Below are positions 8,288 through 17,047 of a DNA stretch of 64,000 nucleotides, piece by piece. Numbering within the stretch: the stretch's first letter is position 1; every line of letters starts with the position of its first letter. Source of the DNA: Alphaproteobacteria bacterium (lineage in GTDB: Bacteria; Pseudomonadota; Alphaproteobacteria; Ferrovibrionales; Ferrovibrionaceae). The position numbers and the translations under genes are program-made. The notes beneath the pieces were generated by a model. That model made no database searches, had not been told where the DNA came from, and was given only the letters and a program-made list of their open reading frames with translations. Location of the stretch: positions 62,001 to 126,000 of the forward strand of contig JAFKFH010000014.1 in NCBI GenBank assembly GCA_017307375.1, in the 5' to 3' direction.

Positions 8288-10033
8288 TCAATCCTCCAAC
8301 AAGTCGATCTCGTCATCCTCGACCGGCGGGGCCGCGGCCAGCGCATCCTCCACCTCGGCGAGGCTTTCGGGGGTTTCGGGCTTCAACGGTTTCACCGACA
8401 CCATCTCGATGCCGGGGAATGCCGCCAGAACGGCCTGGACCGCCGGGTGGTTCAGCGCCGCCTCGCGCTTGCGCGCGCTTTCGTCGGCCATGACCTCGCC
8501 GAGCGTCGGATTGCCGCGTTCCTCCGACAGCGCCACCACCCAGGTCTGGCCGGTCCAGTCGCGCAGGCGCTGGGCCAGGTCGTTGCCCAACGTGCGGGGG
8601 GCGGCGGCGGTCGGGCGCAGTTCGAGCCGCCCCTGCTCGAAACGCACCAGGTGGACATGGTTGACCAGGGTATTGACCAGCAGCGCGGCATTCTTCTGCC
8701 GCGCCAGCTCGACCAGCGCCGGATAATCCTTCAGCACCATCGTCGGCGCCGCGGCCGGCGCGACGGCCGCGGCAGGCTGTGCCTGCATCCGCGGCACCAC
8801 CGACAGCGCCGCCGACGCCCCGCCGGACGGGCCGCGCGGCGCCGCCGGGCCGGCCCCGGGCGCGGCACCCTGGCCCTGCAGCTGGCGGATCAGGTCGGCC
8901 GGCCCCGGCAGATCGGCGGCATAGGCCAGGCGCACCAGCACCATTTCGGCGGCCGCGATGGCCGAGGGCGCCACCCTTGCCTCGCCCAGGCCCTTCAGCA
9001 GCATCTGCCAGGTCCGCGACAGCACCGGCATCGACAGCGAACGGGCCAGCTCGCGGGCCCGCGCCCGCTCGGTCTCGGCCGCGGTGACATCGTCGACCGC
9101 GTCGGGGGCGACCTTGATGCGGGTCAGCCAATGGGTCAGTTCGAGCAGGTCCTGGATCACCGCCAGCGGATCGGCGCCGCGGTCGTACTGGGTGCGCAGC
9201 GCCGCCAGCGCCTCGGCGATCTGGCCCTTCATCACCAGGTCGAACAGGTCGACGACCTGGCCGCGATCGGCCAGGCCGAGCATGTCGCGGACCTGGTCGG
9301 CCGAAATCGCGCCGGCGCCATGGGCGATCGCCTGGTCGAGTAGCGAGAGGCCGTCGCGCACCGAGCCTTCGGCCGCCCGCGCCAGCAGGGCCAGCGCCTC
9401 GGGCGCGACCTCGGCGTGCTCCTGCCCGGCGACCCAGCCGAGATGCCGGATCATCGTCTCGGCATCGAGCCGGCGCAGGTCGAATCGCTGGCAGCGCGAC
9501 AGCACGGTGATCGGCACCTTGCGGATCTCGGTGGTGCAGAACACGAACTTCACATGCTCGGGCGGTTCCTCCAGCGTCTTCAGCAGCGCGTTGAACGCCG
9601 CCGTCGACAGCATGTGGACCTCGTCGAGGATATAGACCTTGTAACGCGCCTGGACCGGCAGGTAGCGCACCCCGTCGATCAGGTCGCGGATGCCGTCGAC
9701 GCCGGTCCGGCTGGCGGCATCCATCTCGATCACGTCGGGGTGGCGATCCTCGGCGATGCCGATGCAGTTGGCACAGACGCCGCAGGGGCTGGTGGTCGCC
9801 CCGCCCTGCCCGTCCGGACCGATGCAGTTGAGGCCGCGGGCGATGATGCGCGCGGTGGTGGTCTTGCCGATGCCGCGCACGCCGGTCAGCACGAAGGCCT
9901 GGGCGACCCGGCCCGAGGCGATGGCGTTCGTCAGGGTGCGGACCAGCGCTTCCTGCCCCACCAGGGCGGAGAAATCGGCCGGGCGGTATTTCCGCGCCAG
10001 CACGCGATAGGGCATCGTCGTCGCGTCGGTCAT
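8288..10033 (-). CDS. dnaX: DNA polymerase III subunits gamma and tau
   Basis: A 581-residue clamp-loader ATPase. Walker A is GVRGIGKTT (residues 51-59), followed by a four-cysteine zinc site (the C, CGVCANC group near residues 69-90), a DEVHM Walker B and a C-terminal tau-like extension rich in Ala/Pro. It loads the beta clamp and links polymerase and helicase at the replication fork. It is the first gene of the dnaX-ybaB-recR operon and lies 64 nt downstream of the SRP RNA gene. No obvious frameshift heptamer for gamma production was identified by eye. Confidence 0.96.
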   Translation of the reverse strand: MTDATTMPYRVLARKYRPADFSALVGQEALVRTLTNAIASGRVAQAFVLTGVRGIGKTTTARIIARGLNCIGPDGQGGATTSPCGVCANCIGIAEDRHPDVIEMDAASRTGVDGIRDLIDGVRYLPVQARYKVYILDEVHMLSTAAFNALLKTLEEPPEHVKFVFCTTEIRKVPITVLSRCQRFDLRRLDAETMIRHLGWVAGQEHAEVAPEALALLARAAEGSVRDGLSLLDQAIAHGAGAISADQVRDMLGLADRGQVVDLFDLVMKGQIAEALAALRTQYDRGADPLAVIQDLLELTHWLTRIKVAPDAVDDVTAAETERARARELARSLSMPVLSRTWQMLLKGLGEARVAPSAIAAAEMVLVRLAYAADLPGPADLIRQLQGQGAAPGAGPAAPRGPSGGASAALSVVPRMQAQPAAAVAPAAAPTMVLKDYPALVELARQKNAALLVNTLVNHVHLVRFEQGRLELRPTAAAPRTLGNDLAQRLRDWTGQTWVVALSEERGNPTLGEVMADESARKREAALNHPAVQAVLAAFPGIEMVSVKPLKPETPESLAEVEDALAAAPPVEDDEIDLLED

Positions 10034-10097
10034 GCGGCTCGCCGGTCGGTGCTGGACGACAAGATCAGGCGGCTTGCAAGAAGCGCCGATCGAAGGT

Positions 10098-10192
10098 GGG
10101 AGGCTGGCGACGACCCGAACCGAAACTCGTTACGGCTGCTTCCTTCCGGACCTGACCGGGTTGGCGAGGAGCCCGTCCATCACCAACCTCCC
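10098..10192 (-). ncRNA. ffs: small signal recognition particle RNA (4.5S type)
   Basis: The minus strand carries the universal SRP core GGTCAGGTCCGGAAGGAAGC (within 10134-10157), with the asymmetric-loop and GGAA features that bind Ffh. The proposed ends pair well: GGGAGGTTGG at the 5' end (10183-10192) with CCAGCCTCCC at the 3' end (10098-10107), giving a 95-nt hairpin, the normal size. Its position just upstream of dnaX is usual in alphaproteobacteria. Confidence 0.95.
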
Positions 10193-10209
10193 GGCCCCTA
10201 TATCGGGCC

Positions 10210-11466
10210 TCAAGGCCTGGAGTGCAAGTGGAGAATGCGCAAGCCCCAGAGGCCCGCGAGCCCGACCACGGCCGAGGCCATCAGGTACCAGGCCGGGGCG
10301 GCCGCGACGCCCGAGGCCTGCACCGCCCAGGTGGCGACCAGCGGCCCGACCCCGCCGAACAGCGCGAAGGCGAGGTTGTAGGCCAGTGCGATCCCCGAGA
10401 ATCGCAGCGCGGCGGGAAACAGCGCCGTCAGCATCGCCGGAAATGCCCCGAACATCAGGGCCGAGGGGATCGCCGCCAGTAGCAGCGGGACGACAGGATC
10501 GATGCCGGTCGCCAACCATCGGTAGAACGGCCAGCTCAAGACCAGCGTGATGACGGCGGCGAGCGCCAGTTCGGCCGGGCGCAGGCCGCGGTCGCCGATC
10601 CAGCCCGCCAGGCCGATGCCCAGCGCCCAGACCAGCACGCCGAGACTGGTGGCGGCCGTGGCGACCTGCGGGTCGGTGCCGACGATATGGATCAGCCAGG
10701 CCGGCATCTGCAGATAGACGACACCGAGCAGCGCCGCCGGCAGTGCGGTCAGCGCCATGCCGGTCAGCAGGGCCGGGCCATGGCTGCGCACCACCTCGGC
10801 CAGCGGCAGGCGCGCCGCCGTGGCCGCGGCGAAGGCCGGGGTTTCCTCCAGCCGGTGCTGCAGCAGATAGCTGGCAAAGCCGAAGAGCCCGGCGAGTGCA
10901 TAGGCGATCCGCCAGCCCCACGCGGCGACGGCATCGGGCGTCAGGGCGGCGTGCAGGCCGAGGCTGACGGCATTGCCGAGCAGCAGCCCCAGTTCGATCA
11001 GCATGAAGACGAGGCCGCAGGCCAGGCCCCGGCGCAGCGGCAGGAATTCCGAGACGAAGGTGATGGTGCCCGGGATCTGCCCGCCGATCGTCAACCCTTG
11101 CAGGATGCGCAGGGCGATGAAACCGACGGTCGCGGCCGCGCCCAGCTCGGCGTGGCCGGGCAAGGCGGCGATGCCGAAGGCGGCGAAGGCGCCGAGCCAC
11201 AGCGACAGCAGCATCGCCCGCCGCCGGCCGAAACGGTCGCCGAGATGGCCGAAGACGACCCCGCCGATCGGCCGGACCAGATAGCTGACCGCGAACAGCA
11301 GATAGGTCTGCAACAGCGAGGCAAGATCGTCGCCGGCCGGAAAGAACACCGGCCCGATCACGCCCGCGAAGACGGCGAAGATCGCAAAATCGTAGAAGTC
11401 CAGCCCCGAGCCGAGGCTGGAATAGAGGATGATGCGCCAGTCGCCTGGCTGCCGCTGCGCGGTCAT
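10210..11466 (-). CDS. MFS transporter, metabolite:H+ symporter (MHS) type
   Basis: A 418-residue, twelve-helix major facilitator. The loop 2-3 motif (GHLGDRFGRRRAML) and the opening SLGSGLDFYDFAIFAVFAGV resemble the MHS family, which takes up organic acids or osmolytes such as citrate, alpha-ketoglutarate or proline/betaine. The ATG at 11466 is preferred because hydrophobic sequence follows it and it lies 11 nt after the stop of the TetR gene. The two genes form an operon, suggesting the regulator senses the transported compound. Confidence 0.85.
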   Translation of the reverse strand: MTAQRQPGDWRIILYSSLGSGLDFYDFAIFAVFAGVIGPVFFPAGDDLASLLQTYLLFAVSYLVRPIGGVVFGHLGDRFGRRRAMLLSLWLGAFAAFGIAALPGHAELGAAATVGFIALRILQGLTIGGQIPGTITFVSEFLPLRRGLACGLVFMLIELGLLLGNAVSLGLHAALTPDAVAAWGWRIAYALAGLFGFASYLLQHRLEETPAFAAATAARLPLAEVVRSHGPALLTGMALTALPAALLGVVYLQMPAWLIHIVGTDPQVATAATSLGVLVWALGIGLAGWIGDRGLRPAELALAAVITLVLSWPFYRWLATGIDPVVPLLLAAIPSALMFGAFPAMLTALFPAALRFSGIALAYNLAFALFGGVGPLVATWAVQASGVAAAPAWYLMASAVVGLAGLWGLRILHLHSRP

Positions 11467-11477
11467 CGCGGCAGCAC

Positions 11478-12131
11478 TCACCGCGGCAGGACCTGGCGGA
11501 CCAGCATCAGCATCTCGTCGACCGCGCCGGCATCGCCGGAAAGATGCTTGATCAGGCAATGCTGGAACAGGCCGTCGACGGCTGCATACATCACGGGCGG
11601 CGGCAGGGCGACCGGCTTGCCGGCCAGCTCGGCAAAACGGCTGACGATCCGCCAGACCATGCTCTCCAGGCTGCGGTCGATCGCGGCGACGTCGTCGCGA
11701 AAGCACGGCTCGAACAGGGCCTGCGCGCGCAGGTCGTACCAGAGCCGGTGCATCGGCGCCTCGTCGCGCAGCGTCCTTGCGAGACTGTCGAGAAAACCGC
11801 GCTCGAGTTCCTCATAGGTCATGGCGTCGGCGGTGATCTGGTCGTAACGCGTCACGCAGCGGGCCTTGTACTGGCGCACGCAGGCGGTGATCAGGTCGAC
11901 CTTGTCGGTAAAATAGTAGTGCAGGACACCGTGGGAGAAGACCGAGTTCTGCGCGATGTCGCGCAGCGAGGTGCGCGCATAGCCGAGGGTAGACAGCGTC
12001 TGCAGGGCGGCTTCGGCCAGTTCGGCCCGCCGCTCCGCCGCCTTTTCGGCGGCGCCGGCCTTGAGCACACCCCGGGGTGACGAGCCTCGGCGCGAATTCC
12101 TCACCGGTTTACGCGCCGCAGCGATTGTCAC
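11478..12131 (-). CDS. TetR family regulator (BetI-like)
   Basis: About 217 residues with a TetR helix-turn-helix (LRDIAQNSVFSHGVLHYYFTDKVDL) and a TetR_C-type ligand-binding half. A GTG at 12131 with AAGGG about 8 nt upstream is the most plausible start; no ATG lies near the conserved N-terminus, so the exact start is uncertain. The gene is immediately upstream of the MFS transporter and probably represses that operon. Confidence 0.75.
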   Translation of the reverse strand: MTIAAARKPVRNSRRGSSPRGVLKAGAAEKAAERRAELAEAALQTLSTLGYARTSLRDIAQNSVFSHGVLHYYFTDKVDLITACVRQYKARCVTRYDQITADAMTYEELERGFLDSLARTLRDEAPMHRLWYDLRAQALFEPCFRDDVAAIDRSLESMVWRIVSRFAELAGKPVALPPPVMYAAVDGLFQHCLIKHLSGDAGAVDEMLMLVRQVLPR

Positions 12132-12184
12132 CTGATACCCTTTGCCTGCTCGGGTTCCGGGCAATCGAATAGCATGAAATTCGC

Positions 12185-12206
12185 GGGGCCGCCAAGGGGC
12201 GGCCCC
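12185..12206 (-). terminator. hairpin after azoR
   Basis: GGGGCCGCC and GGCGGCCCC form a perfect 9-bp stem around a 4-nt loop, 15 nt beyond the azoR stop codon. There is no T-run behind it, so it may act as an RNA 3'-end stabiliser or an inefficient terminator before the TetR gene. Confidence 0.5.
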
Positions 12207-12220
12207 GGCATAACGCAGCG

Positions 12221-12832
12221 TCAGGCGGCCTTCAGCTCGCCGATGCCGGCGCGGGCCGCGCCGATCGCCTGCTCGCGCTGTTCCGGCCCGTAATTGACGC
12301 CTTCGGCACGGATATAGTCGAGATCGGTGATGCCGAAGAAGCCGAACACGGCCCGCAGATAGGGTTCCTGATGGTCGATGGCCGCGCCGGGGCCGCTGGA
12401 ATAGATGCCGCCGCGCGACGAGGCGATGATCACCTTCTTGCCGCCGGCCAGGCCTTCCGGGCCCTTCTCGGTGTAGTTGAACGTCTTGCCCTTGACCGCG
12501 ACGCGGTCGATCCACGCCTTGAGTTGGCTCGACACCGAGAAATTGTACATCGGCGCGCCGATGACGACGACGTCGGCCGACAGGAACTCGTCCATCAGCG
12601 CGGCGCCGAGATCGAGATCGGCCTGCGCCTCGGCGCTGCGCTGATCGGCAGGCTGCATGCCCGCCGCGAGATAGGCACCCGAGAGATGCGGCACCGGCTC
12701 GGCCGCGAGGTCGCGATAGATCACGCGGGCCGCGGGATTCTCGGCCTTCAGGCGCGCGACGATCTCGGCCGACAGCAGCCGGCTGACCGAACCCTGGCCC
12801 AGGATGCTCGAATCGAGATGGAGGATATTCAT
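12221..12832 (-). CDS. azoR: FMN-dependent NADH:quinone/azo oxidoreductase
   Basis: A 203-residue flavodoxin-fold enzyme matching the AzoR family throughout: MNILHLDSSILGQGSVSRLL (phosphate-binding loop), PMYNFSVSSQLKAWIDRV and the SSRGGIY segment. It reduces quinones and azo compounds by two-electron transfer from NADH via FMN, a cytoplasmic detoxification role. It is divergent from a LysR gene 100 bp away, the usual arrangement for LysR-controlled azoR genes. Confidence 0.93.
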   Translation of the reverse strand: MNILHLDSSILGQGSVSRLLSAEIVARLKAENPAARVIYRDLAAEPVPHLSGAYLAAGMQPADQRSAEAQADLDLGAALMDEFLSADVVVIGAPMYNFSVSSQLKAWIDRVAVKGKTFNYTEKGPEGLAGGKKVIIASSRGGIYSSGPGAAIDHQEPYLRAVFGFFGITDLDYIRAEGVNYGPEQREQAIGAARAGIGELKAA

Positions 12833-12847
12833 CGGATTTGGTCCTTG

Positions 12848-12931
12848 CGTTGACGATCGCGATCAACATAGTTCCGGGACAATCATTCGATTAGATGGCT
12901 CAACTCGAACATATCGTTCCAAAAATGGGAC
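12848..12931. promoter_or_regulatory. operator-like repeats in the azoR-LysR intergenic region
   Basis: Three elements are visible. GTTGA-CGATCGCGA-TCAAC (12849-12867) is symmetrical and encloses the perfect palindrome GATCGCGATC. Two copies of a GTTCC...GGGACAAT element follow at 12871-12882 and 12916-12933, with 0 and 6 nt between the halves. Repeated half sites between divergent azoR and lysR genes fit a LysR-type recognition plus activation site pair. Assignment to this LysR is inference. Confidence 0.4.
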
Positions 12932-12932
12932 A

Positions 12933-13838
12933 ATGATGCGGGACCTGAACGATCTGGCCTATTTCGCCGCCGTCGTGCGCCATCGCGGCTTCGCCGCCGC
13001 CGCCCGGGCCCTGAACGTGCCGAAATCGACCTTGAGCCGGCGGATCAGCCGGCTCGAGGACCAGCTCGGCGTCAGGCTGCTGGAGCGTTCGACCCGGCGT
13101 TTCCGCGTCACCGAGGTCGGCCAGGAGTATCTCCGCCATTGCGAGGCGCTGGTGGCTGAGGCGGAGGCCGCCGACGACGTCGCCGCCCGCGGCCAGTCGG
13201 AGCCGCAGGGCCTGGTCCGCATCGCCAGTCCAATCGGCTTCACCCAGGTGCTGGCGCTGGCCCTGCCCGACTTCCTGCGCCGCCATCCCAAGATGCGGAT
13301 CCAGGTGCTGTCGTCGAACCGCCCGGTCGATCTGATCGGCGAGCGCGTCGATATCGCCATCCGCGTGCGCCGCCGGCTCGACGCCGACCCGACCCTGACG
13401 ATGCGGGTGCTGGGGCATGGCCGCGGCCTGTTGGTCGCAAGCCCCGGCTTCGTCGCCCGCCACGGCATGCCGGAAACGCCGGCCGATCTGGCCGGATTGC
13501 CGACGATCGCCCATCACGAGGAACCCGGGGAAGCCATCTGGCGGCTCTACGCGCCGGACGGATCGGAGCACATGCTGCATCATGTGCCGGTGCTGTCCTC
13601 GGGCGACTTTCCGGTGCTGATGCAGGGGGTGCTGGAAGGCTTCGGCATCGCCGAACTGCCCGAGCAGCTGGTGCGCGAACCGTTGCGCGACGGCCGGCTG
13701 GTCGAACTCTTCCCCGGCTGGCATACCGGCGAGGGGACGCTGCATCTCGTCTTCACCTCGCGCCGCGGCATGCTGCCGGCGGTGCGCGCGACCCTCGACT
13801 TCCTCGCCCCGCTGCTGACGCCCACGGTTGCGGCGTGA
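12933..13838 (+). CDS. LysR family regulator
   Basis: A protein of about 301 residues with a LysR winged helix (NDLAYFAAVVRHRGFAAAAR, then PKSTLSRRISRLEDQLGVRL) and a substrate-binding domain of the AaeR/DsdC-like group. Two adjacent ATG codons (12933, 12936) are possible starts. It is divergent from azoR and probably activates or represses it in response to quinone or electrophile stress, as known for homologous pairs. Confidence 0.85.
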   Translation: MMRDLNDLAYFAAVVRHRGFAAAARALNVPKSTLSRRISRLEDQLGVRLLERSTRRFRVTEVGQEYLRHCEALVAEAEAADDVAARGQSEPQGLVRIASPIGFTQVLALALPDFLRRHPKMRIQVLSSNRPVDLIGERVDIAIRVRRRLDADPTLTMRVLGHGRGLLVASPGFVARHGMPETPADLAGLPTIAHHEEPGEAIWRLYAPDGSEHMLHHVPVLSSGDFPVLMQGVLEGFGIAELPEQLVREPLRDGRLVELFPGWHTGEGTLHLVFTSRRGMLPAVRATLDFLAPLLTPTVAA

Positions 13839-13863
13839 CCTGCAGCCGGGGCAGGATGACGGC

Positions 13864-15387
13864 ATGACCGCCACCGCCCGCCGCCGGTCGCGCCAGCCGC
13901 GCGCCGTGCTGCTCGATCAGATCACGCTCGACCGCCGGTCGAAGACGCCGCTGCAGCGCCAGCTCTACGAAGGCCTGCGCGCCGCCATCCTGGCCGGCTG
14001 GCTGAAACCGGGCGACAAGCTGCCGTCGTCGCGGGCGCTGGCCCTCGAACTCGAACTCGGCCGCAACACCGTCATCGCGGCGCTCGAACATCTGGTGGCC
14101 GAGGGGTATGTCGAAAGCCGCCCGGGTGCCGGCCACGCGGTCGCCCCCGCCCTGCCAGAGGCACCGCCCGAGGGCAGCGCCCCACCGACCGAGGCCCCGG
14201 CCGCCGACCGCCAGCTGTCACGGCGCGGCCGGCGGCTCAGCGCGCTGCAGGCCGGGCCGGACAGTGCCCATCCGGCATTGTTCACCCCGGGCGTGCCGGC
14301 CCTCGACCTGTTTCCGACCGATGCCTGGCGGCGGGCGCTGGCCCGCGCCGCGCGGATCTGGGGGACCCGGCTGCTGACCCCGTCCGATCCGCTGGGCTGG
14401 CCCGAGCTGCGCGCGGCCATCGCTGCCTATCTCGGCCCCGCCCGCGGCCTGTCCTGCACGCCCGAGCAGGTGATGATCCTGGGCAGCGCGCGCCAGGCGG
14501 TGGCGCTGGCCGCGCAATTGCTGGCCGATCCCGGCGAACGCGCCTGGCTCGAGGAACCCGGCTTCATCGGCGCCCGCGCCAGCCTGTCGGGCGCCGGCAT
14601 CGAGATCGTACCGGTGCCGGTCGACCAGGACGGCCTCGACGTCGCGGCCGGGATCGCGCGCGCCCCCGATGCGCGGCTGGCCTATGTCAGCCCGTCGCAT
14701 CAATACCCGCTGGGCACGCGGCTGACGCTCGCCCGGCGCCTCGCCCTGATCGACTGGGCCTCGGCCTCGGGCGCCTGGATCATCGAGGACGACTACGACG
14801 GCGAATTCTCGCTGGCCGGCCGGCCGCTGACGGCGCTGGCCGGTCTCGACCGCGCCCACCGCGTCCTCTACATCGGGACGTTCTCCAAGTCGCTGTTTCC
14901 GGGCCTGCGCCTCGGCTACATGGTGCTGCCGGCCGACCTCGTACCGGCCTTCCGCTCGGTCCGCGTCATGTCCGACGGCCACCCGCCGACGCTGTCGCAG
15001 GCGGCTTTGGCCGATTTCATCGCCTCCGGTGCCTTCACCGCCCATATCCGCCGCATGCGCCGCGCCTATGCCGAGCGCCAGACGGCGATGCTCGTCCATG
15101 CCGCCGCCCATACGGGCGGGCGGCTGACCGTGCGGCCCGCGGCCGCCGGCATGCACCTGACCGGCCTGCTCCCGGCCGGAACCGACGATGTCGGGCTGGT
15201 CCGCCGACTGCGCCTCGTCGGGCTCTACCCCGGCGCACTGTCGCGCTACTACTTCGGGCCGACGACACGCCCCGGCCTCGTGATGGGCTTTGCCGCCAGC
15301 CCGCCGGCGGCGATCGCCGTCGGCATGCAGCGGCTGGGCGACGCGCTGGAGAACTGGACCCCCGAAGTTGTTCCAACCGGCCCTTAA
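13864..15387 (+). CDS. MocR/PdxR-type PLP-dependent regulator
   Basis: A 507-residue fusion of an N-terminal GntR winged helix (QRQLYEGLRAAILAGWLKPG, PSSRALALEL) to a class I aminotransferase-like domain. The PLP lysine lies in GTFSKSLFPGLRLGY and the phosphate-binding segment in EDDYDGEF. MocR proteins use PLP or an aldimine as a transcription signal, often for pyridoxal or amino-acid metabolism. It starts 25 nt after the LysR stop. An FMN-binding PNPOx-like protein two genes downstream is a possible target. Confidence 0.88.
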   Translation: MTATARRRSRQPRAVLLDQITLDRRSKTPLQRQLYEGLRAAILAGWLKPGDKLPSSRALALELELGRNTVIAALEHLVAEGYVESRPGAGHAVAPALPEAPPEGSAPPTEAPAADRQLSRRGRRLSALQAGPDSAHPALFTPGVPALDLFPTDAWRRALARAARIWGTRLLTPSDPLGWPELRAAIAAYLGPARGLSCTPEQVMILGSARQAVALAAQLLADPGERAWLEEPGFIGARASLSGAGIEIVPVPVDQDGLDVAAGIARAPDARLAYVSPSHQYPLGTRLTLARRLALIDWASASGAWIIEDDYDGEFSLAGRPLTALAGLDRAHRVLYIGTFSKSLFPGLRLGYMVLPADLVPAFRSVRVMSDGHPPTLSQAALADFIASGAFTAHIRRMRRAYAERQTAMLVHAAAHTGGRLTVRPAAAGMHLTGLLPAGTDDVGLVRRLRLVGLYPGALSRYYFGPTTRPGLVMGFAASPPAAIAVGMQRLGDALENWTPEVVPTGP

Positions 15388-15420
15388 CAGGGGCCGCCCG
15401 AGCCCTTACACCTGCCGGGC

Positions 15421-15897
15421 ATGAGCAAGCAGCACGGCTATCGGGCCACCATCGTCTGGACCGGCAATCGCGGGGACGGGACGACCAGCTATCGCGGCTA
15501 CGGCCGCGATCACGACATCATCATCGCCGGCAAGCCGACGATCGCCGGCTCGTCCGACCCGGCTTTCCGGGGCGACGCCGCACGCCATAATCCCGAAGAC
15601 CTGCTGGTCGCCTCGTTGTCGACCTGCCACATGCTCTGGTTCCTGCACCTGTGCACGACCCGGGGCATCGTCGCCACCGCCTACGAGGACGAAGCCCGGG
15701 GCACGATGGTCGAGGATGCCGACGGCGGCGGCCGGTTCACCGAGGTCGTGCTGCACCCCCGCGTCACCATCTCGGCCGGCGACCCGACGGTCGCCGCCGC
15801 GCTGCATCACGAGGCGCATGCCAAATGCTTCGTCGCCAATTCGGTCAACTTTCCGGTACGGCTTGAGCCGGTGATCGAACTGGTTCCATCGTCCTGA
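15421..15897 (+). CDS. OsmC family peroxiredoxin-like protein
   Basis: A 158-residue protein with the two OsmC/Ohr cysteines in their usual contexts, LSTCHMLWFLHL (about residue 70) and AKCFVANSVNFPV (about residue 140). The family reduces organic peroxides at the dimer interface, though this subgroup is less well studied than OhrA. It lies 33 nt downstream of the MocR-type gene on the same strand. Confidence 0.88.
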   Translation: MSKQHGYRATIVWTGNRGDGTTSYRGYGRDHDIIIAGKPTIAGSSDPAFRGDAARHNPEDLLVASLSTCHMLWFLHLCTTRGIVATAYEDEARGTMVEDADGGGRFTEVVLHPRVTISAGDPTVAAALHHEAHAKCFVANSVNFPVRLEPVIELVPSS

Positions 15898-15919
15898 GCG
15901 GACCGGTTCTTCGCAGGGG

Positions 15920-15943
15920 TCCGGAGGCGCCCTAGCCTCCGGA
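15920..15943 (+). promoter_or_regulatory. 9-bp hairpin directly before the cupin gene
   Basis: TCCGGAGGC (15920-15928) and GCCTCCGGA (15935-15943) pair perfectly around a 6-nt loop, ending 3 nt before the ATG at 15947. The left arm holds the only GGAGG in the region, paired with CCTCC. It may end osmC transcription or hinder initiation on the cupin message. Confidence 0.45.
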
Positions 15944-15946
15944 TCC

Positions 15947-16288
15947 ATGAGCCAGACACCGAGCCAGATCCGCTTTACCGCCGCCGATGCCGCCAGCCTG
16001 CCGCTGCCGCCGGGCCGCCGGTCGGCCGAAGTGTTCCGCCACGGCACGCTGGAACTGCGCCACTATGCGCCACACGGCCACGACCCGCAGACGCCGCATG
16101 ACCAGGACGAGATCTACATCGTGATCTCGGGAACCGGCCGCTTCCGCTGCGGCAGCGTCGAAGTGCCGTTCGGCCCGCACGACATGCTGTTCGCGCCGGC
16201 CGGAGCCGAGCATCGCTTTCTCGATTTCACCGACGATTTCGCCACCTGGGTCGCCTTCTACGGCCCGCCGGGCGGCGAGCGGCCTTAG
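15947..16288 (+). CDS. single-domain cupin protein
   Basis: A 113-residue protein with one cupin barrel. The metal-binding histidines lie in motif 1 (HGHDPQTPHDQDEIYIVISG) and motif 2 (FAPAGAEHRFLDF). Such small cupins bind metals and act as dioxygenases, isomerases or binding proteins; nothing points to one activity. It is on the same strand as the osmC-like gene and the following FMN-binding gene, 13 nt away. Confidence 0.75.
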   Translation: MSQTPSQIRFTAADAASLPLPPGRRSAEVFRHGTLELRHYAPHGHDPQTPHDQDEIYIVISGTGRFRCGSVEVPFGPHDMLFAPAGAEHRFLDFTDDFATWVAFYGPPGGERP

Positions 16289-16301
16289 AGGAAAAAATTC
16301 C

Positions 16302-16973
16302 ATGACAGAACGGATCAGGCGGGGCCGGCAGGCCCCGAGCGAGCGGACGCGCGTCAAGCGCCTGGGCGACCGCGGCGCCTATGACGCCGAGACCATCAAC
16401 GCGATCCTCGATGCCGGGCTTCTGGCCCATGTCGGCTATGTCATCGACGGCGCGCCCTATGTGACGCCCACGGCGCATTGGCGCGAGGGCGACTACGTCT
16501 ACTGGCACGGCTCGTCGGCCAGCCGGATGCTGCGCAGCCTGGAGGGCGGCGTCGCGGCCTGCATCGCGGTGAGCCATCTGGACGGGCTGGTGCTCGCCCG
16601 CTCGGCCTTTCATCACTCGCTCAACTACCGCTCGGTGATGGCGTTCGGCCTGGCCGAAAAGGTCGAGGATCCGGCACACAAGGAAGCGGCGCTGCGCGCC
16701 TTCACCGATCGCATCGCACCCGGCCGCTGGGACGCGTTGCGGCCGGTGACCGCGCAGGAACTGAAGGCGACCTCGGTGCTGCGGCTGAAACTCGACGAAG
16801 CCTCGGCCAAGGTGCGGACCGGCATGCCCTCCGACGACGAGGCCGATATCGACTGGCCGGTCTGGGCCGGGATCCTGCCGTTGCACGTCGCGTCAGGGCC
16901 GGCCACCGCCGATGCCCATGTGCCCGGCGGCATGGCGGTGCCGGCCAACATCCTCGGGTTCCGGCATGGCTGA
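16302..16973 (+). CDS. pyridoxamine 5'-phosphate oxidase-like FMN-binding protein (NimA/HugZ-like)
   Basis: A 223-residue split-barrel flavoprotein with the family pattern AILDAGLLAHVGYVIDGAPY, then WHGSSASRM and FHHSLNYRSVMAFG. A GAGGAAAA ribosome site precedes the ATG. Members include F420/FMN reductases and nitroimidazole-resistance proteins rather than true PdxH, so a role in vitamin B6 synthesis is not established, but the MocR regulator two genes upstream leaves it open. Clear start, ordinary length. Confidence 0.8.
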   Translation: MTERIRRGRQAPSERTRVKRLGDRGAYDAETINAILDAGLLAHVGYVIDGAPYVTPTAHWREGDYVYWHGSSASRMLRSLEGGVAACIAVSHLDGLVLARSAFHHSLNYRSVMAFGLAEKVEDPAHKEAALRAFTDRIAPGRWDALRPVTAQELKATSVLRLKLDEASAKVRTGMPSDDEADIDWPVWAGILPLHVASGPATADAHVPGGMAVPANILGFRHG

Positions 16974-17022
16974 ACCATTACCTGCGGGATAATTGAGGGA
17001 CGGCGGAAAGGTCGCTGAAATC

Positions 17023-17042
17023 GCTCCATCAGCAGATGGAGC
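17023..17042 (+). promoter_or_regulatory. 8-bp hairpin overlapping the NTF2-like gene start region
   Basis: GCTCCATC and GATGGAGC form a perfect stem with a 4-nt loop. The right arm contains the candidate Shine-Dalgarno GGAG (17038-17041) for the ATG at 17048 and also an upstream in-frame ATG (17036). Pairing would hide the ribosome site. Confidence 0.4.
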
Positions 17043-17047
17043 CTCCG

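Noticed and set aside
9416-10381. Plus-strand frame spanning the dnaX 5' end and the SRP RNA
   Set aside because: It runs through a conserved RNA gene and the dnaX ATPase in antisense; it is a shadow.
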